Shown piece by piece: positions 17,279 through 26,842 of a stretch of 64,000 nucleotides of DNA; position 1 is the first letter of the stretch, and each line of letters begins with the position of its first letter. Both the position numbers and the translations under genes were made by a program. The stretch spans positions 7,820,501 to 7,884,500 of the forward strand of contig NZ_CP139972.1 in the NCBI RefSeq assembly GCF_034424315.1. Reading direction: 5' to 3'. Source of the stretch: Chitinophaga sancti (lineage in GTDB: Bacteria > Bacteroidota > Bacteroidia > Chitinophagales > Chitinophagaceae). Below the pieces are notes generated by a model, which did no database searches, was not told where the DNA came from, and worked only from the letters and a program-made list of their open reading frames with translations.

Positions 17279-20200
17279 TTAGAAACTAATGTGTGCACCC
17301 AGACTGATTGTTCCCTGGGCGTCGCGTGTCATACCTAAAAATTCCGGGTCTATGCCGTTTTTATTGGCAGTCCATAATAATAAATTGTTTACCTGGAATC
17401 GGAAGGAAACATCCTGTGCATGCATTGATTTCACCAACGTTTGCGGAAGGCCATAGGATAAGGTGATGTCGCGGAGTTTGATATATGCTCCATTTAGGGC
17501 ATATCGCTGCGACTGATTAAAGTAGCCGATATTGCGGGCACTTGCCAGGTCACCCGAAGGTACATATCTAGGTATATCGGTTCTTTTCTCATCACCCGGG
17601 GCCTTCCAGCGGTTCAAAAATTCCAATGGCAGCGAATTGTTACCGGGAATGGATTCATTTGTTGCGGGATTGCTGTTGTTGGTGATAGTATAACCTCCGC
17701 TGTAAATTATGCTTGCTATCAGATTGAAGGATTTATACTGAAAATTATTCTGAAGCCCACCTGACCAAACGGGTTGGGTAGTACCTGCGTAAAGAATATC
17801 TTCTGGTTTAGTTACATTGATTTCTGAGGTTACTGTACCATCTGCAAGTCTAACCTGTGGATCCCCATTAGCATTTAAGCCTCCGTAATTGTAAATGAAG
17901 AGTGTATATAAAGGATAACCTACCATTCTTTCCCGCAACGTCAGTTCATCCCCTGTAACCGGCGGATTCGAAAGCAGACGCGTTAATTTGTTTTTATTGT
18001 AGCTAAAGGTCAGCCCTGTACTCCAGCTAAAGTCACTAGTGCTGATGTTTATGGAATTCAATCCAATGTCTATCCCTTTATTATCTAAATTACCGTAATT
18101 GCCAATGACATTGTCATAACCTGATAGCGGCGAAGTGGCCAGTTGACCAATCAGGTCTTCCGTTTTCTTAATATACCCATCAACTGATCCACTCAACCGG
18201 TTTTCAAATATGGAAAAGTCAACACCCGCATTGTAAACCTTTGTACCTTCCCAGGTCAGCTTGGTGTTACGCGGGGAACTTAATAAATAGCCTGCTCCCG
18301 TCACATAATTTGGGTCACTTTGAGCAGTCAGAATATCGTAAGATGCTGCCGCTCCAGCAAAAGGGGCATTACCAGTAATTCCATAGGTCAGACGAACATC
18401 CAGTTGACTAAGCCAGGTCGCCGTTTCCATAAATAGTTCACTACCTAAGGCCCATTTACCACCAATGCTGTAAACTGGTCTGTTCTGTGCAGATTTATCC
18501 CTCCCGAACAAATTACTCTCATCAATTCTCCAACTAGCGTTCAACGTATATTTCCTATCGAAAGTATAACCCAGGTTAGCAAAATAGGAAGTGGTTCTGG
18601 CAATGCGTCCCTCTGAACCACCAACATTGTTTGGTAATGTTGCGAACCCGCTGGCCCCACTAATTCCTTTACTTAAACTCGCCAAATCTACTGGCCTTGA
18701 AGTTTGCAACTGATCTTCCCAGCCATAGTAAGTTGCTGTTGTAGTAACCGGCGTGTTGCTGGTCGCTTGCTGTCCTGCCATCAGGGTGAATTGATGCTGC
18801 TTCCAATCGCGATTAAATACCAATTGGTTTCTTATTGTCCAGGCCCTAGTGGAGCTGGTTGTGGTATTCAAACTGCCACCTATTTGTGGAAGGTTGTAAA
18901 CGGGAGCGACTGTAGCATCTTCTGCCTGTGTAAATTGCACAACCTGGCTTCTCATCTCATAATTGTCTTGCTGCCTCACTGTCCGGGTATTGGTGTTGCC
19001 AAGGTTATAACCATAGGTCCCCTGGAAATCCAGTCCTTTCAAAAGGTTCACCTTAACCCCACCGACCAACCTGGCAAAAATCCCATTGCTGCTACTGTAA
19101 GCGGTGTTCTGTTCAAGCACTGGATTATAGTCTAGATTGATGCGGCTTAGTGACTTATAGATGGTCCTGATGGAATCTTGGAGGGGAATATCTTTATAGT
19201 TGCCTAAATAATTAATGTTCAAAGGATTGCTATTTGCATCCTTGAACCTTTGATAAGGAACAATGTTACGGTCGGGCTTATAGGTATTGCCATTTCTGGT
19301 CACCGTATTGGTCAGGTCTGCATTTATGAAAGCCGTTATCCTCTTATTGATGATCAGGTTGTTGTTCAGATTAATTTTGTACTGATTGTATTGTTCTCCC
19401 GGTGTATTGCTTTGCGTACCAACGTGATTTAATGAACCATAAAAGGTATGCGCCTTTCCACCACCGGAAACAGATAATGTCTGGTTTATCGTACTTGCAT
19501 TTCTAACAAAAAGATCTGCAATCTGATCGGTATTGGAGAGTTGGGCCAGACTGTCCAGTTTAAAATCCGCCTGTTCCTGGGGAATCAGGTTTCGGGCGCG
19601 GTCATATTGTATCTGCAAATGAGGCAGGTTTCCAAAGGTAGTATTAACAGTTTCCCAGTCCGGAAAATACGGGAAAAATTGTGGAAACAGTTCCCTGGAG
19701 AGGGCGATAAACTGCTGCGAATTCATTCGCTTGACATAATCAAGGTCCGGCCGACCCTGAAATGCATAATATCCGTCGTAGTTGAACGTCAGCCGTTCAC
19801 CTGCTTTGCCTTTTTTTGTGGTAATTACGATGACGCCATTTGCTGCTTTTGCACCCCAGATGGAGGCTGATGTTGCATCCTTCAGGATGGTGATATCTTC
19901 AACATCCTGCGGGTTTACCTGTTCAATGTTGCCTTCAAATTCAATCCCATCTATTACAATTAAGGGTCTGGTAGTAGTTAGGGGGTTGTCGCCTGTTGGC
20001 AGAGAGCTTTGACCGCGTACAAGTAGACCGCCTGGGCCACGTGTAGTCAAACCCGGAGCCAATCCTTCCAAACGCGTTAAAATATTTGGAGTACTGGTCC
20101 GGTTAAGCATCACTTTAAGATCTGGTTTCGCAAACGATCCTGCGGCGCGTTCCCGGGATATTTCCTGGTAGCCCGTATTGAATTTAACTTCTATTTCCTT

Positions 20201-20833
20201 CAGGTTGCTGGTTGAAGGAGTCATTTGAATTGTTCCCATATTGGGTAAAGCGGTACGCTGGACTGGCTGGTAGCCAACATAACCAATTAGCACCGTGGCA
20301 CTGTCTTCCACATTTTGCAAGAAAAATTCTCCATCTTTATTCGTGGTCGTTCTGATCTGGGAATCCTTGATAAACACAGAGGCGCCCGGTAAAGGTTTGC
20401 CTTGCTCATCAGCCACTATTCCCTTTATATCTATCCTGGTAAACAGTGAAGTGACCTTATCAATAATTGTAGGCATACTTTTCCGGATGGTCACAATTTT
20501 ACCTTCAATGGTATAGCTGAGTGAAGATCCTGCCAAAATCTTTTTGAGTGCTTCGTTGATGTCAGCATTTTTCAAACTGATATCAACCACTTTGTTTTTA
20601 GGAATTATTTTCCCGTCGTAAAAGAAATCATAGCTGCTTTGCGCCCGGATTTCTTTTAACAGCGACTCCAGGGAAGCATTTTTGCGGTTAATGGTGATTT
20701 GCTGGCCGAATAAGGAAGCACTGACCTGCATAACAGATACTATTAGTATTACGGCGGTTAATCGCATTATCCGCATAATTTTTGACCTGAGAGGATTGCG
20801 TGCTCCCAGGTACCTGTTAGAATTTTTATACAT
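17279..20833 (-). CDS. SusC/RagA-family TonB-dependent receptor with STN signalling domain
   Basis: An 1184-residue outer-membrane receptor. Domains in order: export signal with a long N-terminal extension (1-45), STN signalling domain (~46-115, ITINRKNASLESLLKEIR), carboxypeptidase-D-like domain (~132-215, GIVADEQGKPLPGASVFIKD), plug (~225-335, including LVVRGQSSL-type glycine motifs and ILKDATSASIWGAKAANGVIV) and a 22-strand barrel to the end. The STN domain marks it as a transducer that talks to the FecR anti-sigma encoded two genes upstream, so substrate binding should induce its own operon. It is paired with the SusD lipoprotein. It energises uptake through TonB/ExbBD, which are not in the window. 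Confidence 0.93.
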   Translation of the reverse strand: MYKNSNRYLGARNPLRSKIMRIMRLTAVILIVSVMQVSASLFGQQITINRKNASLESLLKEIRAQSSYDFFYDGKIIPKNKVVDISLKNADINEALKKILAGSSLSYTIEGKIVTIRKSMPTIIDKVTSLFTRIDIKGIVADEQGKPLPGASVFIKDSQIRTTTNKDGEFFLQNVEDSATVLIGYVGYQPVQRTALPNMGTIQMTPSTSNLKEIEVKFNTGYQEISRERAAGSFAKPDLKVMLNRTSTPNILTRLEGLAPGLTTRGPGGLLVRGQSSLPTGDNPLTTTRPLIVIDGIEFEGNIEQVNPQDVEDITILKDATSASIWGAKAANGVIVITTKKGKAGERLTFNYDGYYAFQGRPDLDYVKRMNSQQFIALSRELFPQFFPYFPDWETVNTTFGNLPHLQIQYDRARNLIPQEQADFKLDSLAQLSNTDQIADLFVRNASTINQTLSVSGGGKAHTFYGSLNHVGTQSNTPGEQYNQYKINLNNNLIINKRITAFINADLTNTVTRNGNTYKPDRNIVPYQRFKDANSNPLNINYLGNYKDIPLQDSIRTIYKSLSRINLDYNPVLEQNTAYSSSNGIFARLVGGVKVNLLKGLDFQGTYGYNLGNTNTRTVRQQDNYEMRSQVVQFTQAEDATVAPVYNLPQIGGSLNTTTSSTRAWTIRNQLVFNRDWKQHQFTLMAGQQATSNTPVTTTATYYGWEDQLQTSRPVDLASLSKGISGASGFATLPNNVGGSEGRIARTTSYFANLGYTFDRKYTLNASWRIDESNLFGRDKSAQNRPVYSIGGKWALGSELFMETATWLSQLDVRLTYGITGNAPFAGAAASYDILTAQSDPNYVTGAGYLLSSPRNTKLTWEGTKVYNAGVDFSIFENRLSGSVDGYIKKTEDLIGQLATSPLSGYDNVIGNYGNLDNKGIDIGLNSINISTSDFSWSTGLTFSYNKNKLTRLLSNPPVTGDELTLRERMVGYPLYTLFIYNYGGLNANGDPQVRLADGTVTSEINVTKPEDILYAGTTQPVWSGGLQNNFQYKSFNLIASIIYSGGYTITNNSNPATNESIPGNNSLPLEFLNRWKAPGDEKRTDIPRYVPSGDLASARNIGYFNQSQRYALNGAYIKLRDITLSYGLPQTLVKSMHAQDVSFRFQVNNLLLWTANKNGIDPEFLGMTRDAQGTISLGAHISF

Positions 20834-20919
20834 CGTTTAGTTTGGTTGATCACAGCGTACCTTGACTTTCTACGGACTTAGCGGCTGTAGTTTGCATTTA
20901 AAGTTATTTCCAGGCTGTA

Positions 20920-20952
20920 CCAGTTCCAACGTGGTTGGGACTGGTTTTTTTT
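20920..20952 (+). terminator. Strong intrinsic-terminator hairpin facing against the operon
   Basis: CCAGTTCCAAC (20920-20930), loop GTG, GTTGGGACTGG (20934-20944), then eight T. Ten of eleven positions are Watson-Crick and one is G-T. It sits between the minus-strand TlpA gene and SusC, but its T-run lies on the plus strand, so it would stop transcription running opposite to the operon. On the minus strand it is a hairpin preceded by A-run and not followed by U, in the leader of the susC part. Confidence 0.65.
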
Positions 20953-21025
20953 CAGGGGATTATGGTAAATTTCCCTGTATGTATGGTTGGTTTATGTTTA
21001 TAGTCAGGCTTAGGTATTTGCCACA

Positions 21026-21943
21026 TTATATCTTAAATAATTCGGCGAGTTTGGCTTCCAGCGCTTTACCATGCAAGTTCATGGCAATAATATTTCCCTT
21101 CTGATCAATCAATAGGTTTCTCGGGATCGCGATAATGTTATATTTTTTGCTGATCGGTGATCCGAATCCCTTCAGATCACTCAGATTCGTCCAGGTGTAG
21201 CCATCGGCCTGTGTTGCTTTCTTCCAGGCATTGATGTCAGTATCCAGGGAGATCGCAATTACATCAAAACCTTTAGATTTGTAGTTGTTGTATATCGGGA
21301 TCAGTTCCCGGCCCTGCGCCCTGCATGGAGCACACCAGCTTGCCCAAAAGTCAATAAACGTATACTTACTTTTTGCAGTAATATTTTTAGAGGATATCGT
21401 TTTCCCTTCCATGTCAGCCATCTTGAAATCCTCATATTCAAAAGCTACAGTCTCTTTAGATGATTTTGCCTTTTCTTTTTTAACTATTACAGCTTCTTTG
21501 GCCTGATCACCCAACTCCAGTGTAAAGTGCTTTTTTGATGGCGGAAGACACATCTGATTGGTACAGGCCATATACTTAATAGTAATGGCTAAAGTAGCCA
21601 TCCTTTCAGATTTCAGTTTGAGTGTCTGTGTAAAGGTTACCCCTTTATTATAATATGTCAGACTCTCCATGCCTTTATGCTCATCTCCTTTCTCTTCCAT
21701 CTCTCCAACAAATTCTACCTGGTCATCCTCATCAAACAAAAATTCTGTAGGCATTCCCATACTACCTGCTGAACCTTGTGGATAAATGTGATAGGGTTCC
21801 TGGACAGTAGCGTGCAATTTGATCTGATAAGTGAAGGGGCCAATCTTTGTACTACTGCATTTCCAGGAAACCGGATGATTTTCCTGAGCAAAGGTTGAAA
21901 TGGTCACCAGAAAGACTATTATAAAGAAAAGAAGTCGTTTCAT
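21026..21943 (-). CDS. TlpA-like thioredoxin with DsbD-type N-terminal domain (CAPC)
   Basis: A 305-residue exported protein. After the signal peptide (ends near 20, STFAQ), residues 22-150 resemble the N-terminal domain of DsbD, including the C127...C132-L-P-P pair (MACTNQMCLPP) that in DsbD relays electrons. The C-terminal thioredoxin domain carries FWASWCAPC (C204/C207) and a cis-Pro loop near IAIPRNLL. It thus combines both soluble domains of DsbD without the membrane part. It lies between FecR and SusC, 14 bp from FecR. This suggests electron relay to periplasmic partners of the locus, possibly the four other thioredoxins; the relay is an inference. Confidence 0.85.
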   Translation of the reverse strand: MKRLLFFIIVFLVTISTFAQENHPVSWKCSSTKIGPFTYQIKLHATVQEPYHIYPQGSAGSMGMPTEFLFDEDDQVEFVGEMEEKGDEHKGMESLTYYNKGVTFTQTLKLKSERMATLAITIKYMACTNQMCLPPSKKHFTLELGDQAKEAVIVKKEKAKSSKETVAFEYEDFKMADMEGKTISSKNITAKSKYTFIDFWASWCAPCRAQGRELIPIYNNYKSKGFDVIAISLDTDINAWKKATQADGYTWTNLSDLKGFGSPISKKYNIIAIPRNLLIDQKGNIIAMNLHGKALEAKLAELFKI

Positions 21944-21957
21944 ATTATTCTGTTTAA

Positions 21958-23121
21958 TTATTGCATTACATAAATTTTTCGGCCTTTAACCCTGAACTTA
22001 ACTAATCCTGACGCTTCGATGGACTTCAGCACGGCTGATAGCGGCTGTTGTCTGGATATCCAGCCACCAGACTCCAGGTTGTCTGGAACACCCCGATCAT
22101 AGACAATTTCCATATCATACCACCTGGCAATCTTTCTCATGGCGGTTTTAAACTCAACGTGATTGAGTGCGAAGTCTCCGTTTTTCCAGTCAATAATATT
22201 GTCAACGTCAACTTTCTGTACGGATAGCTGCCCTGCGCTTAATTGTGCCTGCTCTCCAGGATAAATCCTTTTCTTCTGTTTACCTGTAGTGATGCTTACA
22301 GCACCTTTAAGTAATGTCGTAGCTACCACAGGCTCATCTGCATACGCATTGACATTGAACTGGGTGCCGAGTACCTCAATCTGCTGACCTTTGCTTTGAA
22401 CAATGAACGGGTGTGCCTGATCCTTGGTGATGCTGAAATAGGCTTCTCCTTCAAGTTGAACGGTGCGCTTCCCATCACTTAATAGATCTGGCGCGTAGCT
22501 AAGATTTGAAGCTGAATTCAGCCAGACATCAGATCCATCTGGCAGGCGGATCTGGTAAGTTTCGCCGTTGGCGGTAGATAGTTTATTGATCCCTCCGTGT
22601 CCGGAATTTCCTTTGATCTCATATATCAGCTGCCCTGTGGGCGACTTACTGATCACTACACCAGCATCCGCTGCCAGTTCGCCACTGGCCGCATCAGAAA
22701 GCCTGATGGCTCTGCCATTAGAAAGGGTAAGCGTTGCGCTGTTCATGCCGGGTGCACCATGTGTCTGATTTCCCAGCTCCGTAGCAGCTTTAAATTTATG
22801 GGAAGTAAAAAACAGAGAAATGCCCCCAGCGATGATACCGACGGCGGCAGCGGCAATGGAGATGCGCGACAAGAGCCTTACCTTCCGTACCTTGGGCAGC
22901 GGCTGACTGATAATCCCGCTGAATAGCTGATCCGCCTTATTTTCCGGCAAAAAGATCATCGTGTCCTCGGTTAACTCATTCCAGTGTCTTTCCATTCGCT
23001 CGCCCAGCAGATCTTCTCTGCCGGTATCGAGTATGAGCAGCCGAAACTCCTCCAGCTCCTGTGGAGACATCTTTTTTTCCAAATATCGCTTATACAGTGC
23101 GTCGATGTTATTGGTATCCAT
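21958..23121 (-). CDS. FecR-family anti-sigma factor / transmembrane sensor
   Basis: A 387-residue inner-membrane sensor. The cytoplasmic N-terminal ~85 residues bind the sigma factor. A membrane segment covers about 85-107 (ISIAAAAVGIIAGGISLFF). The FecR domain lies in the periplasm (~120-290, LPDGSDVWLNSASNLSYA and VQLEGEAYFSITKD). The C-terminal ~75 residues (HVEFKTAMRKIARWYDMEIV) match DUF4974, the segment that contacts the STN domain of the receptor. It follows the ECF sigma gene by about 160 bp and precedes the TlpA-SusC-SusD genes, a standard trans-envelope signalling set. Confidence 0.94.
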   Translation of the reverse strand: MDTNNIDALYKRYLEKKMSPQELEEFRLLILDTGREDLLGERMERHWNELTEDTMIFLPENKADQLFSGIISQPLPKVRKVRLLSRISIAAAAVGIIAGGISLFFTSHKFKAATELGNQTHGAPGMNSATLTLSNGRAIRLSDAASGELAADAGVVISKSPTGQLIYEIKGNSGHGGINKLSTANGETYQIRLPDGSDVWLNSASNLSYAPDLLSDGKRTVQLEGEAYFSITKDQAHPFIVQSKGQQIEVLGTQFNVNAYADEPVVATTLLKGAVSITTGKQKKRIYPGEQAQLSAGQLSVQKVDVDNIIDWKNGDFALNHVEFKTAMRKIARWYDMEIVYDRGVPDNLESGGWISRQQPLSAVLKSIEASGLVKFRVKGRKIYVMQ

Positions 23122-23283
23122 ATAATAGAAGAACCGTCTGGCGGCTTATTTCATAAATAGACACCTGAGCACCTGAGGTCGAGGTACAGGATTCGAAGAT
23201 TTATTTAAAATATTTATGGGCAGTGTTAAAAACGGCCTTTGCTTGATAAAAGCTTGTCAGAGAAGGAATAAACCCGAAAATAA

Positions 23284-23877
23284 TCAGAGCAGCTTTAATA
23301 TAATCAAAATTGCCGCTATGTCGGTATTAGCTTTAACGAAAGCGCGCACGGATCTCAGCGCACGTTTAACATGGGTTTGTACGGTCAAAGGGGAAAGGTT
23401 CAGTTGCTGAGCGGCCTCCTCATATTTTAGGCCCCGTTGCTGACATAATATATAGACTTCCTTCTGTTGTTTGGGTAAGGAATCAACGGCACGGCTGAGT
23501 ATTTCGCGCACATCCTGAATAAGAATTTCATCTTCAATCTCAGTATTTTCCTCCCTCCATTCTTTGCCAAGGGCTTTTTCTATTCTCCCTTCGAGCACGA
23601 GCCTACGCAGCACGTTTAAAGATCGGTGTTTCGTCGTCGTCCGCAGATAGGATTCCAGGTTTTCTATTTCAAGGATGCGGTCGCCCATAAGCCATAGCTT
23701 CAAAAAAACATCCTGCACCATTTCTTCCGCTTCTATCTCCGAGTGTAGCAACTGTAAAGCGTAGGTGTATACCTTCTTGCCGTAAGTATCATAGATCAAA
23801 CGGAAAGCCTTTTGATCTCGCCGGGCTACATCAGCTAAAAGCCTTGCATTGTCTTTAAGTGAACCACCCATTGCCAT
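23284..23877 (-). CDS. ECF RNA polymerase sigma-70 factor
   Basis: About 197 residues from ATG at 23877 (23871 is equally good; the upstream extension is hydrophobic and unlike the family). Region 2 lies at about 15-85 (AFRLIYDTYGKKVYTYALQL and EEMVQDVFLKLW), region 4 at about 130-185 (SLPKQQKEVYILCQQ, YEEAAQQLNLSPLTVQTHVK). The length is normal for Bacteroidota ECF factors partnered with FecR. It heads the minus-strand SusCD/thioredoxin locus and presumably drives it once the FecR protein receives a signal from the SusC STN domain. Confidence 0.93.
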   Translation of the reverse strand: MAMGGSLKDNARLLADVARRDQKAFRLIYDTYGKKVYTYALQLLHSEIEAEEMVQDVFLKLWLMGDRILEIENLESYLRTTTKHRSLNVLRRLVLEGRIEKALGKEWREENTEIEDEILIQDVREILSRAVDSLPKQQKEVYILCQQRGLKYEEAAQQLNLSPLTVQTHVKRALRSVRAFVKANTDIAAILIILKLL

Positions 23878-24105
23878 TGATTTCGCTAATAAGAATCCTG
23901 ATTGATCAGCAATGATAATTATAATTCCGGAGAAACACAATAACCCACAATTCGCGAACTGTTCAGTTCCCCGGTAGGTGGTTAGCCGGTTAACAACCGG
24001 ATTTAGGTAGGCGCAAGGGAAGCTTTAACCCTTTTTGATATATCAGCAAGCCTACCTTATAATCGAAAACCCCTTTTATTTAATCCGGACATCTTCTATT
24101 ATATA

Positions 24106-24996
24106 TCATATCCGCCCCGCATTAAGCTCTGCTCTCTTGAACCGTTCATTTCCATATTCACAATAATCTTTACCATGTGAACTCATTATCATTGCCCACA
24201 GGTACCAAGCAAGTCCTGGTAGATACCGCATATGATAACCCGCTCCATTTCCATTGCATCCGGGGGGATGGATGCATCCTCCTAATAGCCCGATAACAAT
24301 TGTAATGTTTGTTCGGGCGTTAATTTATATTCCAACACGACCGCTGCGAGGTCCCAGGATGGCAAATTCATGCCCCCATATTCTCAGTCTATCAGATAAC
24401 ATGTTAAGGTAGGGTCCCCTATAAAGTTTTCAGGAACCGGGTCGTTATGACAGGGACAAAGCGCCTCCCTTGTTTCATAAATAAAGGAAGCCAGCTGCAT
24501 AACATTTTCTTTTAGCTGGTAATAAGAGGGGGAAGTATAATCCTATTCGCTTGCGCCGTTGCTTCATATGAATGGATCTTTTCTACCCACCTGAAATTGC
24601 CCGGGAGCTGTACCGGTGCACGATGAACTTTTTTAACAGGCGGCTGATTACAGCAATTTTGTTTTTTTCCGTAGGGCTGGCATGGAAGGTGTCTTCTATA
24701 GAAGGAGTAATCCGCAGACTTGTCTCTTTGTTATAATAAATCTCTCCTACGCTAATCTCCAGGCCGGACATCAACTGGTAATTCTCCCACTCATGCTGCC
24801 TATTGATAAATGTGTCAGTACCATTTCCCGGAACCCGGACTACATAACGATGATTGTTCGTTCTTACCAGGGAATTCCGGTTTGTCATTCCCTGATTGAT
24901 CAGGGAAACAGCAGATAGATCTTCTGACAGTAAATTACTGATCACACTTTTATCGGCTAACTGTATAATAGATAATAGGAAATTACGCAGGGGCAT
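24106..24996 (-). pseudogene. LicA-type choline/ethanolamine kinase, multiply broken
   Basis: The whole ~297-codon length of a LicA-like kinase can be followed through three frames. The first frame (24583-24996) gives INQGMTNRNSLVRTNNHRY and VVRVPGNGTDTFINR. A shift in an A6 run leads to VQLPGNFRWVEKI. A second shift leads to SPSYYQLKENVMQLASFIY and the Brenner motif CHNDPVPENFI. Then the conserved L-I-D-W reads L-I-D-stop (TGA at 24384-24386) followed by EYGGMNLPSWDLA. A further stop at 24282 and a last shift lead to GLAWYLWAMIMSSHGKDY, ending near 24106. Family members phosphorylate choline or related amino-alcohols for envelope decoration. The gene is dead, with at least two stops and three frameshifts. 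Confidence 0.85.
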
Positions 24997-25153
24997 AGTT
25001 TATAGGGGGTTGAAACATAAATATAATATGGAAAAGGGGGATCGGTAAAGTGACATTTTACGTTGGTCTACTTTTGTTTTATACATCATCAGCATGAAAT
25101 AGGAAGCCCAACACCATTTACCCATTAAGCCAACATTAGATGACGCAAGACAA

Positions 25154-25357
25154 TTGCTACAGGCAGATATATATGCTTATACAAATGAGGAAGTTACCCT
25201 GATTATTGATTTCATATATCGGTTAGCTGCCATTGACCTTAGCATTTATGAAGAATCTTTAAGAAACGATACACCAGTTATTCACATTAAACCATATGAT
25301 GATCACTCAACGAAAAGCATTCCTATATCCCAGGGTAAGCACAGACGAACAGGCTGA
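25154..25357 (+). CDS. Small ORF overlapping the recombinase
   Basis: A 67-residue acidic protein (YTNEEVTLIIDFIYRLAAID) starting at TTG. The same frame extends upstream to an ATG at 25094 but is cut by a TAG at its third codon, so the start may be damaged. It overlaps the serine recombinase start by about 60 bp in another frame. Short companion ORFs often precede serine recombinases of Bacteroidota elements. The function is unknown and it may be part of the decayed element. Confidence 0.4.
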   Translation: MLQADIYAYTNEEVTLIIDFIYRLAAIDLSIYEESLRNDTPVIHIKPYDDHSTKSIPISQGKHRRTG

Positions 25358-26090
25358 TGGCTACAGTCTTTCTCATCAGGAAGATGTACTAATGCGTTAC
25401 TGTGAGAAAGAAAACATTCAGGTCATCGGCGTTTACCGGGAAGATCATTCCGCTAAAACATTTGACAGACCGGAATTCCAGAAGATGTTAAATGTAGTCA
25501 GCAAGAACAAAGGTATTGTGGATTTGATCTTATTCTCCAAATGGGATAGGTTTTCCAGGAACGTAGCTGCTGCTTATGAAATGATTGGCAGGTTAAGAAA
25601 GTATGCTGTAGAGCCACAGTCTATAGAACAGCCTTTGGATATGGAAATTCCGGAGAGTAAAATTATGTTGGCTATTTACCTGACTACACCAGAGGTTGAA
25701 AACGACAGAAGGGCGTTGAATACTTTACATGGTATGCGAAAGGCTAAGAAGGAGGGCCGCTATTTAGGCATTGCTCCATTGGGCTATAAGAATGGTCGTG
25801 ATGCGCATAATAAGCCGCTGCTTATTCCCAATGAAAAGGCAGATATTGTTAAATGGGCATTTGAGGAGTTATCCAGGGGAGTTTGGGATATTGATACGCT
25901 TAGACGTATGGTGAACCAGAAGGGAATAAAGATTGGGCGTAGCCAGTTTTGGAGCCTGGTACGTAACCCTGTGTATTGTGGTAAGATATTTATAGCCGCA
26001 TACAAGAATGAAGCAGCGCATTGTGTAAAAGGGATTCATCAGCCTATTGTGTCAGAACAGTTGTTTGATGATGTTCAGGATGTATTCTGA
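25296..26090 (+). pseudogene. Serine site-specific recombinase, C-terminally truncated
   Basis: A 264-residue N-terminal portion of a large serine recombinase. The resolvase domain (1-150) has the catalytic Ser in PRVSTDEQ, then LILFSKWDRFSRN and EVENDRRALNTLHGMRKAKKEGR. The recombinase domain (~155-264) has GYKNGRD and NPVYCGKIFI. Relatives run to about 500 residues with a zinc ribbon and coiled coil. Here a TGA follows DDVQDV-F, yet the next codons (ILNPRRRNH) look like the family's next motif, so a small in-frame insertion brought a stop. The sequence then merges with an IS630 fragment at about 26130. The catalytic residues remain, but the DNA-binding end is lost. Confidence 0.82.
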
Positions 26091-26128
26091 ATACTTAACC
26101 CACGGCGAAGAAATCATGAAAAACATAG

Positions 26129-26806
26129 CCACACGCTACATTACAGCTTCCCCAATCGGCAAAAAACAAATCATTGGTGATGGAGAACGTGTTAGATGTA
26201 TATAAAAGGCCTTATAATGCTGATTATCCTGTTATTTGCATGGACGAGTCGCCAAAACAGTTAGTTGATGAAGTGAGACAATCAGTTGCCATGAAGCCTG
26301 GTCAGGAAAGAAGAGTAGATTACGAGTACGTTAGACATGGCATGGTAAATATATTTATAGCAAATGAACCACTGAAAGGGAAGCGTTTTGTGGAGGTAAC
26401 AGCATTCAAAGCCAGAAAGGATTGGGCAATGTTTATTAAAGAAATCGCAGATAAGAAATATCCCAAAGCGAAAAAGATAACCCTGGTGATGGATAATTTA
26501 AAAACGCACACGGGTGCTGCATTTTATGAGACCTTTGAACCCAAAGAAGCAAAAAGGCTGTGTGATAGATTTGAATTCATCTATACCCCAAAACATGGAA
26601 GCTGGTTAAATATGGCCGAAATAGAATTGCACGTATTGAATGGACAGTGCCTGAACAGGCATATATCTACAATCGAGAAGGTAAAAGAAGAGGTCACTGA
26701 ATGGCAAATTCATCGAAACAATAAGAACAGCCAAATAAACTGGCAATTCACAAACAAAGAAGCAAGAGTGAAGTTAAAAAGATTGTATCCGTCAATTAAT
26801 AATTAA
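26129..26806 (+). pseudogene. IS630-family transposase, C-terminal DDE fragment
   Basis: The frame is open from 26129; a TTG at 26174 could start a 210-residue product. It covers the DDE_3 part of IS630 transposases: PVICMDESPKQL (first Asp), KITLVMDNLKTHTG (second Asp), TPKHGSWLNMAEIELHVL (Glu of the triad). The N-terminal helix-turn-helix half (about 130 residues) is missing, cut where it meets the recombinase remnant. All three catalytic acids are present but DNA recognition is lost, so it should be inactive. Confidence 0.83.
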
Positions 26807-26842
26807 CATAACACTAGTACCAATCTCAAAGCCTTTGGCAAA

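Noticed and set aside
20834..21025. Riboswitch in the leader of the SusC gene
   Set aside because: Apart from the hairpin at 20920 no conserved riboswitch core is visible.
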